From: Trinickia violacea
Lineage (GTDB): Bacteria > Pseudomonadota > Gammaproteobacteria > Burkholderiales > Burkholderiaceae
DNA length: 64,000 nt
Direction: 5' to 3'
Assembly (NCBI RefSeq): GCF_005280735.1
Contig: NZ_CP040078.1
Location: forward strand, 806,001-870,000
The translations under genes and the position numbers were made by a program. Positions 9,821 to 18,994 of this stretch are shown piece after piece (positions within the stretch are counted from its first letter, which is position 1; every line of letters starts with the position of its first letter). The notes below the pieces were generated by a model. That model had not been told where the DNA came from. It did no database searches and worked only from the letters and a program-made list of their open reading frames with translations.

Positions 9821-10863
9821 GTGGCGCGATCACCGATGTGCCGGGCGTCAGCGTCGGGCATTGCACGCTCGACGATGGATCGATTCAAACGGGCGTGACC
9901 GTCGTGCGCCCGAATGGCGGCAACCTCTATCGCGACAAAGTCCCGGCGGCGGCGACGGTCATCAACGGCTTCGGCAAGAGCATCGGCCTTGTGCAAGTCG
10001 AGGAGCTGGGCGTGCTCGAGACGCCGATCGCGTTGACGAATACGTTCGGCGTCGGCGCGATCGCGCAGGCGCAGATTCGCGCGACGATTGCGGAGAATCC
10101 GCTGATCGGCCGCGAATGGCCGACGGTCAATCCGCTCGTGTTCGAATGCAACGACGGGTATTTGAACGATATTCAAGCGCTGGCCGTTAGGGAGGAACAC
10201 TACGACGCCGCGTCTGCGGCAGCGAGCGGGACGTTCGCGCGCGGTGCCGTTGGCGCCGGACGCGGGATGTCCTGCTTCGATCTGAAAGGCGGAATTGGAT
10301 CGGCTTCGCGCATGGCTTTGGCCGCGGGGACTTCGTACACCGTCGGCGCGCTCGTGCTCGCCAACTTCGGGCGCCTGCCGATGCTGACGATCGGCGGCGT
10401 GCCGGTTGGACGCGCGCTCGCCGAGCGAGCCGCCTTGGAGCAGCGCGCAAATGCGGACATTGCAGGCGCGCTCGTAGCAAAACCCGAGCAAGGCTCGATC
10501 ATCATGCTGATCGCAACCGACGCGCCGCTCGATGCGCGCCAGTTGAAACGGCTCTCGATGCGCGCAGCGGCCGGGCTCGCGCGCACCGGCTCGACCTATG
10601 GCCATGGCAGCGGCGATATCTCGCTGGCGTTCTCGACGGCGTACACGGTGCCGCACGAAGCGGACTTCGTTGCGGTGCCGCCGTGCGTGGCCGATGCGCG
10701 GCTCGATCCGCTTTTTCACGCGGCGGCCGACAGCGTCGAACAAGCGATCATCGACGCACTCTTTCAGGCGACGACAGTCACGGGCCGCGACGGTCACCGA
10801 CGCCTGTCGCTCGCCGACGCGGCGCCCGATCTCACGCAAATCCTCGCTCAACCGACACGATGA
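9817..10863 (+). CDS. P1-family aminopeptidase (DmpA-like)
   Basis: 348 residues starting in the ATGA overlap with gsiD. It begins ITDVPGVSVGHCTLDDG, a hallmark of the DmpA/P1 (S58) family, and contains GAVGAGRGMSCFDLKGGIGSASR. DmpA-type enzymes cut themselves at a Gly-Ser bond to expose the catalytic Ser; here the site is YGHGSGDISLAFSTA, with predicted cleavage between Gly264 and Ser265. No signal peptide is visible, so it should act on imported peptides in the cytoplasm. Family members release N-terminal L- or D-amino acids, or beta-amino acids; the actual substrate cannot be read from the sequence. Its position supports a role in breaking down what GsiABCD brings in. Confidence 0.92.
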   Translation: MSGAITDVPGVSVGHCTLDDGSIQTGVTVVRPNGGNLYRDKVPAAATVINGFGKSIGLVQVEELGVLETPIALTNTFGVGAIAQAQIRATIAENPLIGREWPTVNPLVFECNDGYLNDIQALAVREEHYDAASAAASGTFARGAVGAGRGMSCFDLKGGIGSASRMALAAGTSYTVGALVLANFGRLPMLTIGGVPVGRALAERAALEQRANADIAGALVAKPEQGSIIMLIATDAPLDARQLKRLSMRAAAGLARTGSTYGHGSGDISLAFSTAYTVPHEADFVAVPPCVADARLDPLFHAAADSVEQAIIDALFQATTVTGRDGHRRLSLADAAPDLTQILAQPTR

Positions 10864-11696
10864 AAGTCCTGATTTCTACCGATATCGAAGGCGTCGCAGG
10901 CGTCTTTCACACCGAACAGACGCGCCCCGGCAACGGCGAATACGAACGCGCGCGGCGCTGGATGACCGAAGAGGCGAACGCGGCGATCGAAGGCGCGTTC
11001 GCGGGCGGCGCGACCGAAGTGTGGGTCAACGATTCGCACGGCGGCTTTCGCAATCTGCTGCCCGATCTGCTGGACGAGCGCGCGCAGGTGGTGCTCGGCA
11101 AGCCGCGCACGCTCGGGATGATGGCGGGGCTCGAATACGGCGCGGAGTGGGTGTTCATGATCGGCTATCACGCGAAGGCGCAAAGCCGCGGGATACTCGC
11201 GCATACGATCAACAGCTTTGCATTTGCGCGCGTGTCGATGAACGGCGCGGAGGTGGGCGAGGCGGGAGTGTATGGGGCGCTGGCTGCGGAATATGGGGCA
11301 CGTGTCGCGCTTTTGACCGGCGACGATGTGTTCGTCGAGGAGACGCGCGAGACATTTCCGGAGGCGGATTTCGTCACGGTGAAGACGGCGTCGGGGCATG
11401 CAAGCGGCGTCACGCAGACGCCGGCGGCCGCGTGTGCGGCGATTCGTGCGGCGGCGCAAGAGGCGATGGCGCGGCGAGTGCGTGGTAGTGCCGGTCGATT
11501 TGAGCGATCGGGCGTGACGCAACGCCCCACCCAGTGCGAACTCCGCGTGCAAACAACCGCGCTCGCCGACTTGTTCTGCCAATGGCCCACGCTCACGCGT
11601 ATCGACGGCGTGACGCTTCGCTTCGAAACACCTTCGGTCGAACACGCGGTGAGGACGCTGAACTGCTTGTCGGCGATGTCGTTTATGTTGCGGTGA
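10860..11696 (+). CDS. M55-family D-aminopeptidase (DppA-like)
   Basis: 278 residues, again starting in a four-base ATGA overlap. Zinc ligands of the DppA family fall at the known positions: Asp8 and Glu10 (ISTDIEGVAGV), His60 (NDSHGG) and His104 (MIGYHAKAQ); a Glu at 131 or 134 (AEVGEAGVYGALA) supplies the last. Bacillus DppA cleaves D-amino-acid-containing peptides and usually sits in a dipeptide-import operon, as here. This closes the locus: import, isoaspartyl cleavage, P1 and M55 peptidases suggest scavenging of unusual (isoaspartyl or D-containing) peptides as well as glutathione. No signal peptide, so it is cytoplasmic. Confidence 0.92.
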   Translation: MKVLISTDIEGVAGVFHTEQTRPGNGEYERARRWMTEEANAAIEGAFAGGATEVWVNDSHGGFRNLLPDLLDERAQVVLGKPRTLGMMAGLEYGAEWVFMIGYHAKAQSRGILAHTINSFAFARVSMNGAEVGEAGVYGALAAEYGARVALLTGDDVFVEETRETFPEADFVTVKTASGHASGVTQTPAAACAAIRAAAQEAMARRVRGSAGRFERSGVTQRPTQCELRVQTTALADLFCQWPTLTRIDGVTLRFETPSVEHAVRTLNCLSAMSFMLR

Positions 11697-11748
11697 CGAT
11701 CGTTGCGGGTATATTTGCCGGTTCTGACATCTGCGACGAGACGAGGGC

Positions 11749-12414
11749 ATGAAAAAGCAGCCGGAAAAGAAAGACAAATCCGCAAAGGAAGAGAAATCCG
11801 CAAAGAAAGAAAAATCGCCAAAGAAAGGCCAATCCACGAAGAGCAGCCCGTCCAAAATACAGAGCGCACTGCCCTATGTCGTGAACGTCGACAATGTCAG
11901 GGAAATCGAGCGCTTGAACGGCGAGCACTGGGGCAGCGCGTGGAAGCCGCTGACACCGGCGCTCGATTCGATCCCTGGCCGCCTCGGCGCCAACCTGACA
12001 CGTTTGCCGCCGGGCCGCACGGCCTGTCCGTTTCATGCGCATGCACGCGAGGACGAAGTGTTTTTCGTGCTGTCCGGTCGCGGGGTTTTGCGTTACGGCA
12101 ATGCGCTCCAGGAAATTCGCGCCGGGGACTGCATCTCGTGCCCGGCCGGTATGGGCGTCGCTCACCAGCTCGCCAATCCGTTCGACGAGGATTTGCTCTT
12201 TTTCGCTGTGGGACTGAACGACCCGCATGAGGTCTGTACCTATCCCGATACCGGCAAAGTGATGATCCGCAGCTTGAACAAGGTTGCCCGGCTGGCGGAA
12301 ACGCCTTACTTGGACGGCGAGCCGGATACGCCGCGCGTGCTGGAATTGGCGCGATCGATTGCGGGTGTGTCGGTGGGCAAATCGAAAGGCAAAAATAAGA
12401 AGCGCAAGCGTTGA
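11749..12414 (+). CDS. Cupin-domain protein with lysine-rich tails
   Basis: 221 residues. The first ~35 are an almost pure Lys/Glu/Ser/Pro tail (KKQPEKKDKSAKEEKSAKK), and the last dozen are again basic (KSKGKNKKRKR). Between them is a single cupin barrel: metal-site motif PFHAHAREDEVFFVLSGRG, then RAGDCISCPAGMGVAHQLANPFDEDLLFFAVG. Substrate and reaction are unknown; many such cupins are sugar- or small-molecule-binding or isomerase-like. The basic tails are unusual and could bind nucleic acid or membranes. The gene stands alone, 52 bases after the peptidase operon on the same strand. Confidence 0.82.
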   Translation: MKKQPEKKDKSAKEEKSAKKEKSPKKGQSTKSSPSKIQSALPYVVNVDNVREIERLNGEHWGSAWKPLTPALDSIPGRLGANLTRLPPGRTACPFHAHAREDEVFFVLSGRGVLRYGNALQEIRAGDCISCPAGMGVAHQLANPFDEDLLFFAVGLNDPHEVCTYPDTGKVMIRSLNKVARLAETPYLDGEPDTPRVLELARSIAGVSVGKSKGKNKKRKR

Positions 12415-12456
12415 TTTGCGGTGATGGATTGAGTGTGCAGGCGGGGAGGCGATCTG

Positions 12457-12532
12457 AGCTTATGTACGATTTCGCCGATATGTACGACAAAATCGTACAC
12501 GTGCAAAAAAACGTACAAAACGTACATAAGCT
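12457..12532. promoter_or_regulatory. Cluster of five GTACG/CGTAC sites forming nested palindromes
   Basis: A perfect 12-bp inverted repeat, AGCTTATGTACG (12457-12468) and CGTACATAAGCT (12521-12532), encloses a second perfect palindrome, TGTACGA (12481-12487) with TCGTACA (12493-12499) around a 5-base spacer, plus another CGTACA at 12512-12517. In all the TGTACG core occurs five times in 76 bases. It sits downstream of the cupin gene and about 210-280 bases upstream of the EF-hand gene. This looks like a multi-site operator for an unidentified regulator; a role as recombination site is also possible. The remaining bases to 12739 are AT-rich and show nothing else clear. Confidence 0.6.
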
Positions 12533-12739
12533 GCTGATTTAAATAATTTTTATGTTGCAGTCCAACGTGCGCGACTGGCCGTGACGCAAGGTCCCGGTTC
12601 CCTTTTTTTCCGGCGACATCCCACGACATAATTCCCAAATTGCCTTCCCAGCCTCCGTGGCCAAGAATTCGCCCTGCCGTCGAACGCATCGCAGCACACC
12701 GCCAGCGACGTTTCGACACCCAACCCCACGGAGAACCCC

Positions 12740-13051
12740 ATGAACGCCATCCACAAGATGATCGCCATCCAAGCGCTGTGCCTTGCCTCGACCTGCGCCT
12801 TCGCTCAAACCGCGCCGCAACCCGGCATGGGCAACATGAGCCCGCAGAAGATGGAGCGCATGGCGCAGCAGCTGCAGACCCGCTTCGCGAACGCGAACAC
12901 CACCCACGACGGCAAGCTCACGCGCGAACAGGCCGCCAGCGGCATGCCGATGGTCGCCAAGCACTTCGACGAGATCGATACGCAGAAGCTCGGCTACGTG
13001 ACGCTGCCGCAGATCGCCGCATTCGTCCAACAACGCGGGGTAGCGAACTGA
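12740..13051 (+). CDS. Small secreted EF-hand-like protein
   Basis: 103 residues with a signal peptide (KMIAIQALCLASTCAFA, cut near residue 22-23). The mature part contains two degenerate EF-hand-like loops, ANTTHDGKLTREQAASGM and DEIDTQKLGYVTLPQIAAF, in which several of the acidic calcium ligands are replaced, so calcium binding is doubtful. Short proteins of this kind, with a Pro/Gly/Met-rich mature N-terminus (QPGMGNMSPQKMERMAQQLQ), are common in Burkholderia-type periplasms; their role is not established. It lies 129 bases before the RND operon on the same strand and could be co-regulated with it. Confidence 0.8.
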   Translation: MNAIHKMIAIQALCLASTCAFAQTAPQPGMGNMSPQKMERMAQQLQTRFANANTTHDGKLTREQAASGMPMVAKHFDEIDTQKLGYVTLPQIAAFVQQRGVAN

Positions 13052-13180
13052 ATCGCGCAAACATCGGATGGATCGTAGGCGTGTCGCGCGCCGTGCCTCG
13101 CCGCGTGCGGGACATTGCGTGCAGAGCGGCTGCCGGCCGCCTGGATCCGTGTATCGACCTGGCCTTAGCGAAACAACGCA

Positions 13181-14737
13181 ATGAAACCTGTCACGTCACG
13201 TCGGTTGTGGCTCGCTTGTGCGCTGTGCACGGCGCTCGCCGGCTGCGTGACGGTCGGCCCCGACTTCAAGCAGCCTGACGTCACACTCGAAGATCAATGG
13301 TTCGAGAGCTTGCCGCCAGCGGCGCAAGCCACGCCCGCCGCCGAAGCGGCCTGGTGGAAAGCGTTCAACGATCCGGTTCTGACGGCGCTCGAACAGCGCG
13401 CTTATGAGCGCAACATCTCGATTCAAACCGCAGGGCTCAACGTTCTCAAGGCGCGCGCGCAACTGTCGATCAGCGACGAAAACCTGCTGCCGCAGCAAGG
13501 CGGCGTGTCGGTGGGCGCGAACCACATCAACAGCAGCGGCGTCGGCCCGGTTCCGCCTGCGCACTTGTGGGCCCAGCATGCGAAGTCCAACGTGAGCTGG
13601 GAAATCGACTTCTGGGGCAAGTATCGCCGGCAGATCGAGTCGGACACGGCCGCGCTGCGCAGCTCCGAAGCCGCGTATGACAACGCGCTCGTCTCCCTGT
13701 TCGGCAACGTGGCCAACGCCTATATCGACTTGCGAGCGCTCGAGCGGCGCATCGTCATCGCGCAGCAGAACCTGGATTCGCAGCAAAAGAGCCTCGATTT
13801 GACGAAGGCGCGTTTCAAGCACGGCTCGGTGAGCCAGCTCGATGTCGAGCAGGCCGCGACGCTCGTCGCCGAAACGCAAGCGCAAATTCCGCCGCTGATC
13901 AAAGGCCGTGCGCAGGATCGCGACACGCTTGCCTTGCTGCTCTCCGATACGCCCGAAGCAATCGAAGCGATGCTCAAAGATTCGAGCGGCATTCCCGTCG
14001 CGCCGACGCAAATCGATGCCGGCATTCCGGCCGATCTGCTGCGCCGCCGTCCCGATGTGCGTGAGGCCGCGCTCAATGCGGCGTCGCAATCGGCGCTGAT
14101 CGGCGTCAACAAGGCGAAGCTGTATCCGTCGCTGTCGCTGACGGGCCTGTTGGCGGCGTCGTCGGGCGAGGAGCAGGCGCTTGGGTTGACGTCGTTGGGG
14201 GCCAAGACGATCGGGCTTTTCTCGGCGAGCGTTTCGATACCGATTTTCAATCGCGGACAACTGAAGAACGCCGTGCGCATTCAAGACGCTGCGTTCCAGG
14301 AGGCGGTGCTCAATTACCAGAACACCGTGCTGCAGGCGCAAAAGGACGTGGAGGACGCGATCGTCAACCTGCGCACGACGCTCGACGCGCTCGACGCCAC
14401 CGCGCGCGCGGCCGATGCGTCGCAGCGCGCGCTGAAACTGGCGAACGCGCAGTACCGCGCGGGCAAGGTGACCTACGACACCGTGCTCGATTCGGCCCGC
14501 TCGCTGCTGAAAGACGACGATTCGCTCGCCCAGTACCAAGGGCAGGCTTCGCTCGCGGTCGTGCAGCTCTATATCGCGCTCGGCGGCGGATGGGAAGTCG
14601 CCAAGGACCAGCCGGTCGTGAGCGAGCGCATTGCCAAGGAAATGGCGCAACGCACCGATTGGGGACGGCTCATCGAACCGCCCAAGGGCTCGTCGTTTGC
14701 GCGCACCAGTGGAGACCCGCTTGAAACCGGAAAATAA
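13181..14737 (+). CDS. RND efflux outer-membrane lipoprotein channel (NodT/OprM type)
   Basis: 518 residues. The signal peptide ends in the lipobox ALAGC, with Cys22 the predicted lipid-bearing residue, followed by VTVGPDFKQPDV, which is the standard start of OprM/CusC-type factors. Two repeated OEP domains follow: AWWKAFNDPVLTALEQRA, SWEIDFWGKYRRQIES, and later ADLLRRRPDVREAALNAASQ and ARSLLKDDDSLAQYQGQASL. The trimer should form the outer-membrane barrel and periplasmic tunnel of the pump encoded next. Its last codons overlap the likely start of the adaptor gene. Confidence 0.95.
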   Translation: MKPVTSRRLWLACALCTALAGCVTVGPDFKQPDVTLEDQWFESLPPAAQATPAAEAAWWKAFNDPVLTALEQRAYERNISIQTAGLNVLKARAQLSISDENLLPQQGGVSVGANHINSSGVGPVPPAHLWAQHAKSNVSWEIDFWGKYRRQIESDTAALRSSEAAYDNALVSLFGNVANAYIDLRALERRIVIAQQNLDSQQKSLDLTKARFKHGSVSQLDVEQAATLVAETQAQIPPLIKGRAQDRDTLALLLSDTPEAIEAMLKDSSGIPVAPTQIDAGIPADLLRRRPDVREAALNAASQSALIGVNKAKLYPSLSLTGLLAASSGEEQALGLTSLGAKTIGLFSASVSIPIFNRGQLKNAVRIQDAAFQEAVLNYQNTVLQAQKDVEDAIVNLRTTLDALDATARAADASQRALKLANAQYRAGKVTYDTVLDSARSLLKDDDSLAQYQGQASLAVVQLYIALGGGWEVAKDQPVVSERIAKEMAQRTDWGRLIEPPKGSSFARTSGDPLETGK

Positions 14738-15851
14738 AGGCGTCGCGGCGCGGTCGCGGACCGCGTTGACGGCCATCGCGCTCTCGTTGCCGTTGCTGAG
14801 CGCGTTGAGCGCGTGCAGCGGTCACGATTCGGCAAGCGCAGCGTCCGCAGCCGAGGCGCCGACTACAGCGGCCCGGCCTAGCGTCACCGTCACGCACCCC
14901 ATCGCGCGCGAAGTGCAGCCGCAGATCGATCTGACGGGCACCGTCGCGCCGTCCGCGACCGTCACGCTCGTGGCGCGCGTGCAGGGCGCGCTCAAGGAAA
15001 TCGGCTTTACCGATGGCTCAAATGTGAAGCAAGGCCAGTTGCTCTTTCGCATCGAGCCTGACTCGTACCGCGCGCAACTTGCTTACGACCAGTCCGTGCT
15101 CGACAACGCGGAGCAAAACCTCACACGCGAGAAGCAACTGACATCCGACCAAGCGACGTCCGTATCGTCGCTGCAAAACGCGCAGGCGACGCGCGACCAA
15201 GCCCGCGCCAAACGCGACATGTCGCGCATCAATCTCGGCTATACGGAGATTCGCGCGCCGTTTGCCGGTCGCATCGGCGCGCGCGCATTCGATGTCGGCA
15301 ACGTGGTCGGCACCTCGGCGGACACGACCAAGCTCGCGACGCTCGACCGCATTCAACCCGTCTACGTGAACTTCACGCTGAACGAGCGCGACGCGAACCG
15401 GATCGGCCTTTTCACAAAACCGCCGCGCACGGTGCGCGTGAACGTATTGGGCGCACCGGCGGCAAAAGGCGACGACGCGGCGCTCGAATTCGTCGATACG
15501 CGTATCGATTCGGGAAGCGGCACGCTCTCGCTGCGCGCGGATGTCGCCAATCTCGACTCGCATTTGATCCCCGGCATGTCCGTCGAAATCCACATTCCCG
15601 CGGGCCCGCCGCAAACCGTGCTGCTCGTGCCCGACGCCGCGTTGCGGCGCGATCAAACCGGCGCCTCGGTGTTCGTTGTGAATGCGGCAGGCGAGATCGA
15701 AAAGCGCGCAGTCGTCACCGCCGGGCTCTACGACAACCTTCGCGCCGTCACCTCCGGCCTCGAGCCCGGCGATCGCGTGGTGACGAGCGGCGCGCTCGCC
15801 GTCCCACCGGGCGCCAAGGTGCAAGCAGTGAACGCGCAGGGGCAGTCATGA
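14721..15851 (+). CDS. RND efflux periplasmic adaptor (HlyD/MFP family) lipoprotein
   Basis: 376 residues if started at the TTG at 14721, preferred because GGAG lies seven bases before it and the resulting N-terminus (basic KPENKGVAARSRT, then a hydrophobic core and LSAC lipobox, Cys32) is a sound lipoprotein signal. A GTG at 14709 is the alternative. The body shows the barrel-sandwich hybrid (GTVAPSATVTLVARVQGALKEIGF, DGSNVKQGQLLFRIEP), an alpha-helical hairpin (QNLTREKQLTSDQATSV) and the second half-motif NLGYTEIRAPFAGRIGARAF. It should link the outer-membrane channel to the inner-membrane pump. It overlaps its upstream gene, and its stop overlaps the pump start by four bases. Confidence 0.92.
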   Translation: MKPENKGVAARSRTALTAIALSLPLLSALSACSGHDSASAASAAEAPTTAARPSVTVTHPIAREVQPQIDLTGTVAPSATVTLVARVQGALKEIGFTDGSNVKQGQLLFRIEPDSYRAQLAYDQSVLDNAEQNLTREKQLTSDQATSVSSLQNAQATRDQARAKRDMSRINLGYTEIRAPFAGRIGARAFDVGNVVGTSADTTKLATLDRIQPVYVNFTLNERDANRIGLFTKPPRTVRVNVLGAPAAKGDDAALEFVDTRIDSGSGTLSLRADVANLDSHLIPGMSVEIHIPAGPPQTVLLVPDAALRRDQTGASVFVVNAAGEIEKRAVVTAGLYDNLRAVTSGLEPGDRVVTSGALAVPPGAKVQAVNAQGQS

Positions 15852-18800
15852 TTCGCTTCTTTGTCGAACGGCCGGTATTGGCGAACGTCATCGCCGTGAT
15901 CGTGATGCTGCTCGGCGCGGTGGCGATGATCAACCTGCCGATCTCGCAGTACCCGCCGATCACGCCGCCTACGGTGCAAGTCGTCGCGCGCTATCCGGGC
16001 GCGAGCGCGGCGACGCTGATCGACCGCGTCGCGCTGCCGATCGAAACGCAGGTGAACGGTGTCGAGAACGCGCTCTACATGCAGTCGACGAGCACCAACG
16101 ACGGCACCTATACGCTGACGATCACATTCGCCGTCGGCACCGATGTCGACAAGGCGCAGGTGCTCGTGCAGAACCGCGTGTCGGCGGCCACTGCGCAACT
16201 GCCGCAAGCGGTGCAGCAGCAGGGCGTGACGGTGAAGAAGAAGTCGACCGCGATCCTCCAGCTCTACACGCTGCAATCGAACGACCCGAAATACGATTCG
16301 CTGTTTCTCGGCAACTACGCGGTCATCAGTCTGAAGGACGCGCTCGCACGCATTCCCGGCGTCGGCGATGTAACGGTGTTCGGCACGGGGCAATACAGCA
16401 TGCGCGTGTGGCTCGATCCGCAGCGCCTGGCCGAGCGCAACCTGACCGCCGCCGACGTGATGAATGCGATCCAAAGCCAGAACCAGGACGTGAGCGCGGG
16501 CCAGCTCGGCTCGGAGCCGGGCGCGGGCGGCCAGGCGTTTCAACTGACGCTGACGATGGAAGGCGGCTTGACCGATCCGCACCAGTTTGACGACATCATC
16601 ATCAAGGCGGACCCGTCCGGCGGCGGGCGTTTCATCCGCATACGCGATGTCGGCCATACCGAACTCGGCTCGTCGAGCTATAGCCAGTTCTTCAACATCG
16701 ACGGCAAGTCGGCCGCCGGCATCGCGATCTATCAATTGCCGGAGGCGAACGCGCTCGAAGTCGGCAACGCCGTGAAGGACACGATGGCGCGCCTGGGTGC
16801 GCAGATGCCCAAGGGGGTCACGTATTCTTTGCCGTTCGATACGACGCGCTTCGTCCGGCAATCGGTGAACGACGTCTACAAGACGCTCTTCGAAGCCGCC
16901 GCGCTGGTGCTCGTCGTGATCCTGCTGTTTCTGCAGAACTGGCGCGCGATGCTGGTGCCCGCCACGACGATTCCCGTGACGATCCTCGGCACGTTCGGCG
17001 CCATCTACGTCATGGGATTTTCGATCAACCTGCTCACGCTGTTTGCGATCGTGCTCGCGATCGGGATCGTGGTCGACGACGCGATCGTCGTGGTCGAAGG
17101 CATCACGCAGCACATCGAGCGAGGCAAGTCACCGAAGCAAGCTGCGATCGACGCGATGCACGAACTGCTCGGGCCGATCGTGGGCATCACGCTGGTGCTC
17201 GTGGCGGTGTTCCTGCCGTCGGCGTTTCTTGGCGGCGTGACGGGGCAGATGTATCGGCAATTCGCGCTCGTCGTCGTGACGACCACGATCATCAGCGCGA
17301 TCAATGCCGTCACGCTCAAGCCGGTGCAGAGCGCGAAATGGCTGAGGCACAAGCCGCCCGGCCGGCCCAATATCGTTTATCGCGTGTTCGAAGCCGGCTA
17401 TGGGCGGATGGAACGGTTCTATGTGGGCGTGGTGTCGTGGCTCGTGCATCGCAGCATGCTCGCGCTGGTAGTGGCGCTCGCGCTTGCTGCCGGTTCGGGG
17501 TATTTGCTCACGCGTGTGCCGACGAGCTTCATTCCGCTCGAAGACCAGGGCTACATGCTGATCGCCGCGCAACTGCCGGATGCCGCGTCGCTCTCGCGCA
17601 CACGCGAGGTGAGCCACGAAATCGAGCAGCGTATCGGGCCGATTCCCGGCGTCGATCACGTGGTGTCGATCGGCGGCATCTCGGCGCTCGACAATAACGC
17701 GTCGCTGCCGAACTCCGTGCTTGTCTATGTGACGCTCAAAGACTGGAGCGTGCGCGGCAAGGGCGAGGACTTGCGTTCGCTTTACGAGCGCATGAACGGC
17801 GAACTCGCGAAGTTGACCGACGTGAATTCGATCGTCATCGTGCCGCCGCCGATTCAAGGTCTGGGCAACAGCGGCGGCGTGCAGATGCAGGTGTTCCTCA
17901 CCGACGGCTCGCAGGACTATCAGCGCCTGCAGGACGCGACCAATGCGCTGATCGCGAGCGTCGAAAAGCGCCCCGAGCTGCAGCGCGTGTTTACGCCGTT
18001 CCGCGCGTCGGTGCCGACCGTCGAGCTGACGCTCGACCGGGCCAAGGCCGAGTCGCTGCAGGTGCAAGTCGGCGACGTGTTCGGGATGCTGCAGGACTAT
18101 GTCGGTTCGAGCTACGTGAACCAGTTCACGGCGTTCAATCACACGTTTCCGGTCTTCGTGCAGGCCGACGGCCAATTCCGCCGCGAAACCGACGACATCC
18201 GCCGACTCAAGATTCGGAACAACAGCGGCAGCATGGTCGAACTCGGCACCTTCATCGACGCGCATCCGAGCATCGGTCCCGCGGTCGCGACGCTCTACAA
18301 CCTCACGCCGTCCGCGACGGTCAACGGCAACCCGGCGGCCGGCTACAGCACCGGCCAAGCGATCGCCGCGTTCGAGCAGGAAGCGAAACGCGTGCTGCCG
18401 CCGGGCGTCGGCTACGACTGGACCGCGATGTCGTACCAGGAGAAGCTCGTCGGCAACTCGGCGTACTGGGTGTTCGCGATCGGCGTGCTGCTCGTGTTCT
18501 GCGTGCTCGCCGCGCAATACGAAAGCTGGCTGCTGCCGGTCGCCGTCGTGCTGGCCGTGCCGCTCGCGCTGCTCGGCACCGCGACGACGCTCGCCGCGCT
18601 CGGCGTCGCGAACAACTTGTACACGCAGATCGGCCTCGTGCTGCTGATCGCGCTCTCGGCGAAGAACGCGATCCTGATCGTCGAGTTCGCGCGACAGCGG
18701 CGCAAGGACGGGGTGAGCATCGTCGACGCCGCGATCGAAGCGGCGCGCCTGCGCCTGCGGCCGATCATGATGACGTCGTTTGCGTTCATACTCGGCGTCG

Positions 18801-18976
18801 TGCCGCTCGTGGTCGCCACGGGCGCCAGCGCGAGCGCGCGCCGCTCGCTCGGGATCGCCGTGTTCTCCGGTATGCTGGCATCCACCTGCATTGCCGTGCT
18901 GTTCATTCCGTCGTTCTATGTGTTGCTGCAGCGGCTCGCCGAGCGTTGGGACGCACGTCACCCGGCGCACGATTGA
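15848..18976 (+). CDS. RND multidrug efflux pump, inner-membrane transporter (HAE1 family)
   Basis: 1042 residues, the normal size for AcrB/MexB relatives. It starts MIRFFVERPVLANVIAVIVM and carries PISQYPPITPPTVQV and YPGASAATLIDRVALPIE. The proton-relay pair in helix 4 is seen in IVLAIGIVVDDAIVVVEGI (two Asp). Two large periplasmic loops and a second transmembrane half (LLIALSAKNAILIVEFARQRR) complete it. Proton-driven export of hydrophobic drugs is the family function; substrates cannot be told from the sequence. It is the third gene of the operon, and the response regulator follows within 20 bases, so the pump is probably controlled by the pair encoded behind it. Confidence 0.96.
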   Translation: MIRFFVERPVLANVIAVIVMLLGAVAMINLPISQYPPITPPTVQVVARYPGASAATLIDRVALPIETQVNGVENALYMQSTSTNDGTYTLTITFAVGTDVDKAQVLVQNRVSAATAQLPQAVQQQGVTVKKKSTAILQLYTLQSNDPKYDSLFLGNYAVISLKDALARIPGVGDVTVFGTGQYSMRVWLDPQRLAERNLTAADVMNAIQSQNQDVSAGQLGSEPGAGGQAFQLTLTMEGGLTDPHQFDDIIIKADPSGGGRFIRIRDVGHTELGSSSYSQFFNIDGKSAAGIAIYQLPEANALEVGNAVKDTMARLGAQMPKGVTYSLPFDTTRFVRQSVNDVYKTLFEAAALVLVVILLFLQNWRAMLVPATTIPVTILGTFGAIYVMGFSINLLTLFAIVLAIGIVVDDAIVVVEGITQHIERGKSPKQAAIDAMHELLGPIVGITLVLVAVFLPSAFLGGVTGQMYRQFALVVVTTTIISAINAVTLKPVQSAKWLRHKPPGRPNIVYRVFEAGYGRMERFYVGVVSWLVHRSMLALVVALALAAGSGYLLTRVPTSFIPLEDQGYMLIAAQLPDAASLSRTREVSHEIEQRIGPIPGVDHVVSIGGISALDNNASLPNSVLVYVTLKDWSVRGKGEDLRSLYERMNGELAKLTDVNSIVIVPPPIQGLGNSGGVQMQVFLTDGSQDYQRLQDATNALIASVEKRPELQRVFTPFRASVPTVELTLDRAKAESLQVQVGDVFGMLQDYVGSSYVNQFTAFNHTFPVFVQADGQFRRETDDIRRLKIRNNSGSMVELGTFIDAHPSIGPAVATLYNLTPSATVNGNPAAGYSTGQAIAAFEQEAKRVLPPGVGYDWTAMSYQEKLVGNSAYWVFAIGVLLVFCVLAAQYESWLLPVAVVLAVPLALLGTATTLAALGVANNLYTQIGLVLLIALSAKNAILIVEFARQRRKDGVSIVDAAIEAARLRLRPIMMTSFAFILGVVPLVVATGASASARRSLGIAVFSGMLASTCIAVLFIPSFYVLLQRLAERWDARHPAHD

Positions 18977-18994
18977 GTCATGGAGATAGCCATC

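Noticed and set aside
12740..13051. Calcium binding by the EF-hand-like secreted protein.
   Set aside because: Both loops lack several of the acidic ligands needed at standard positions, so calcium binding was not claimed.
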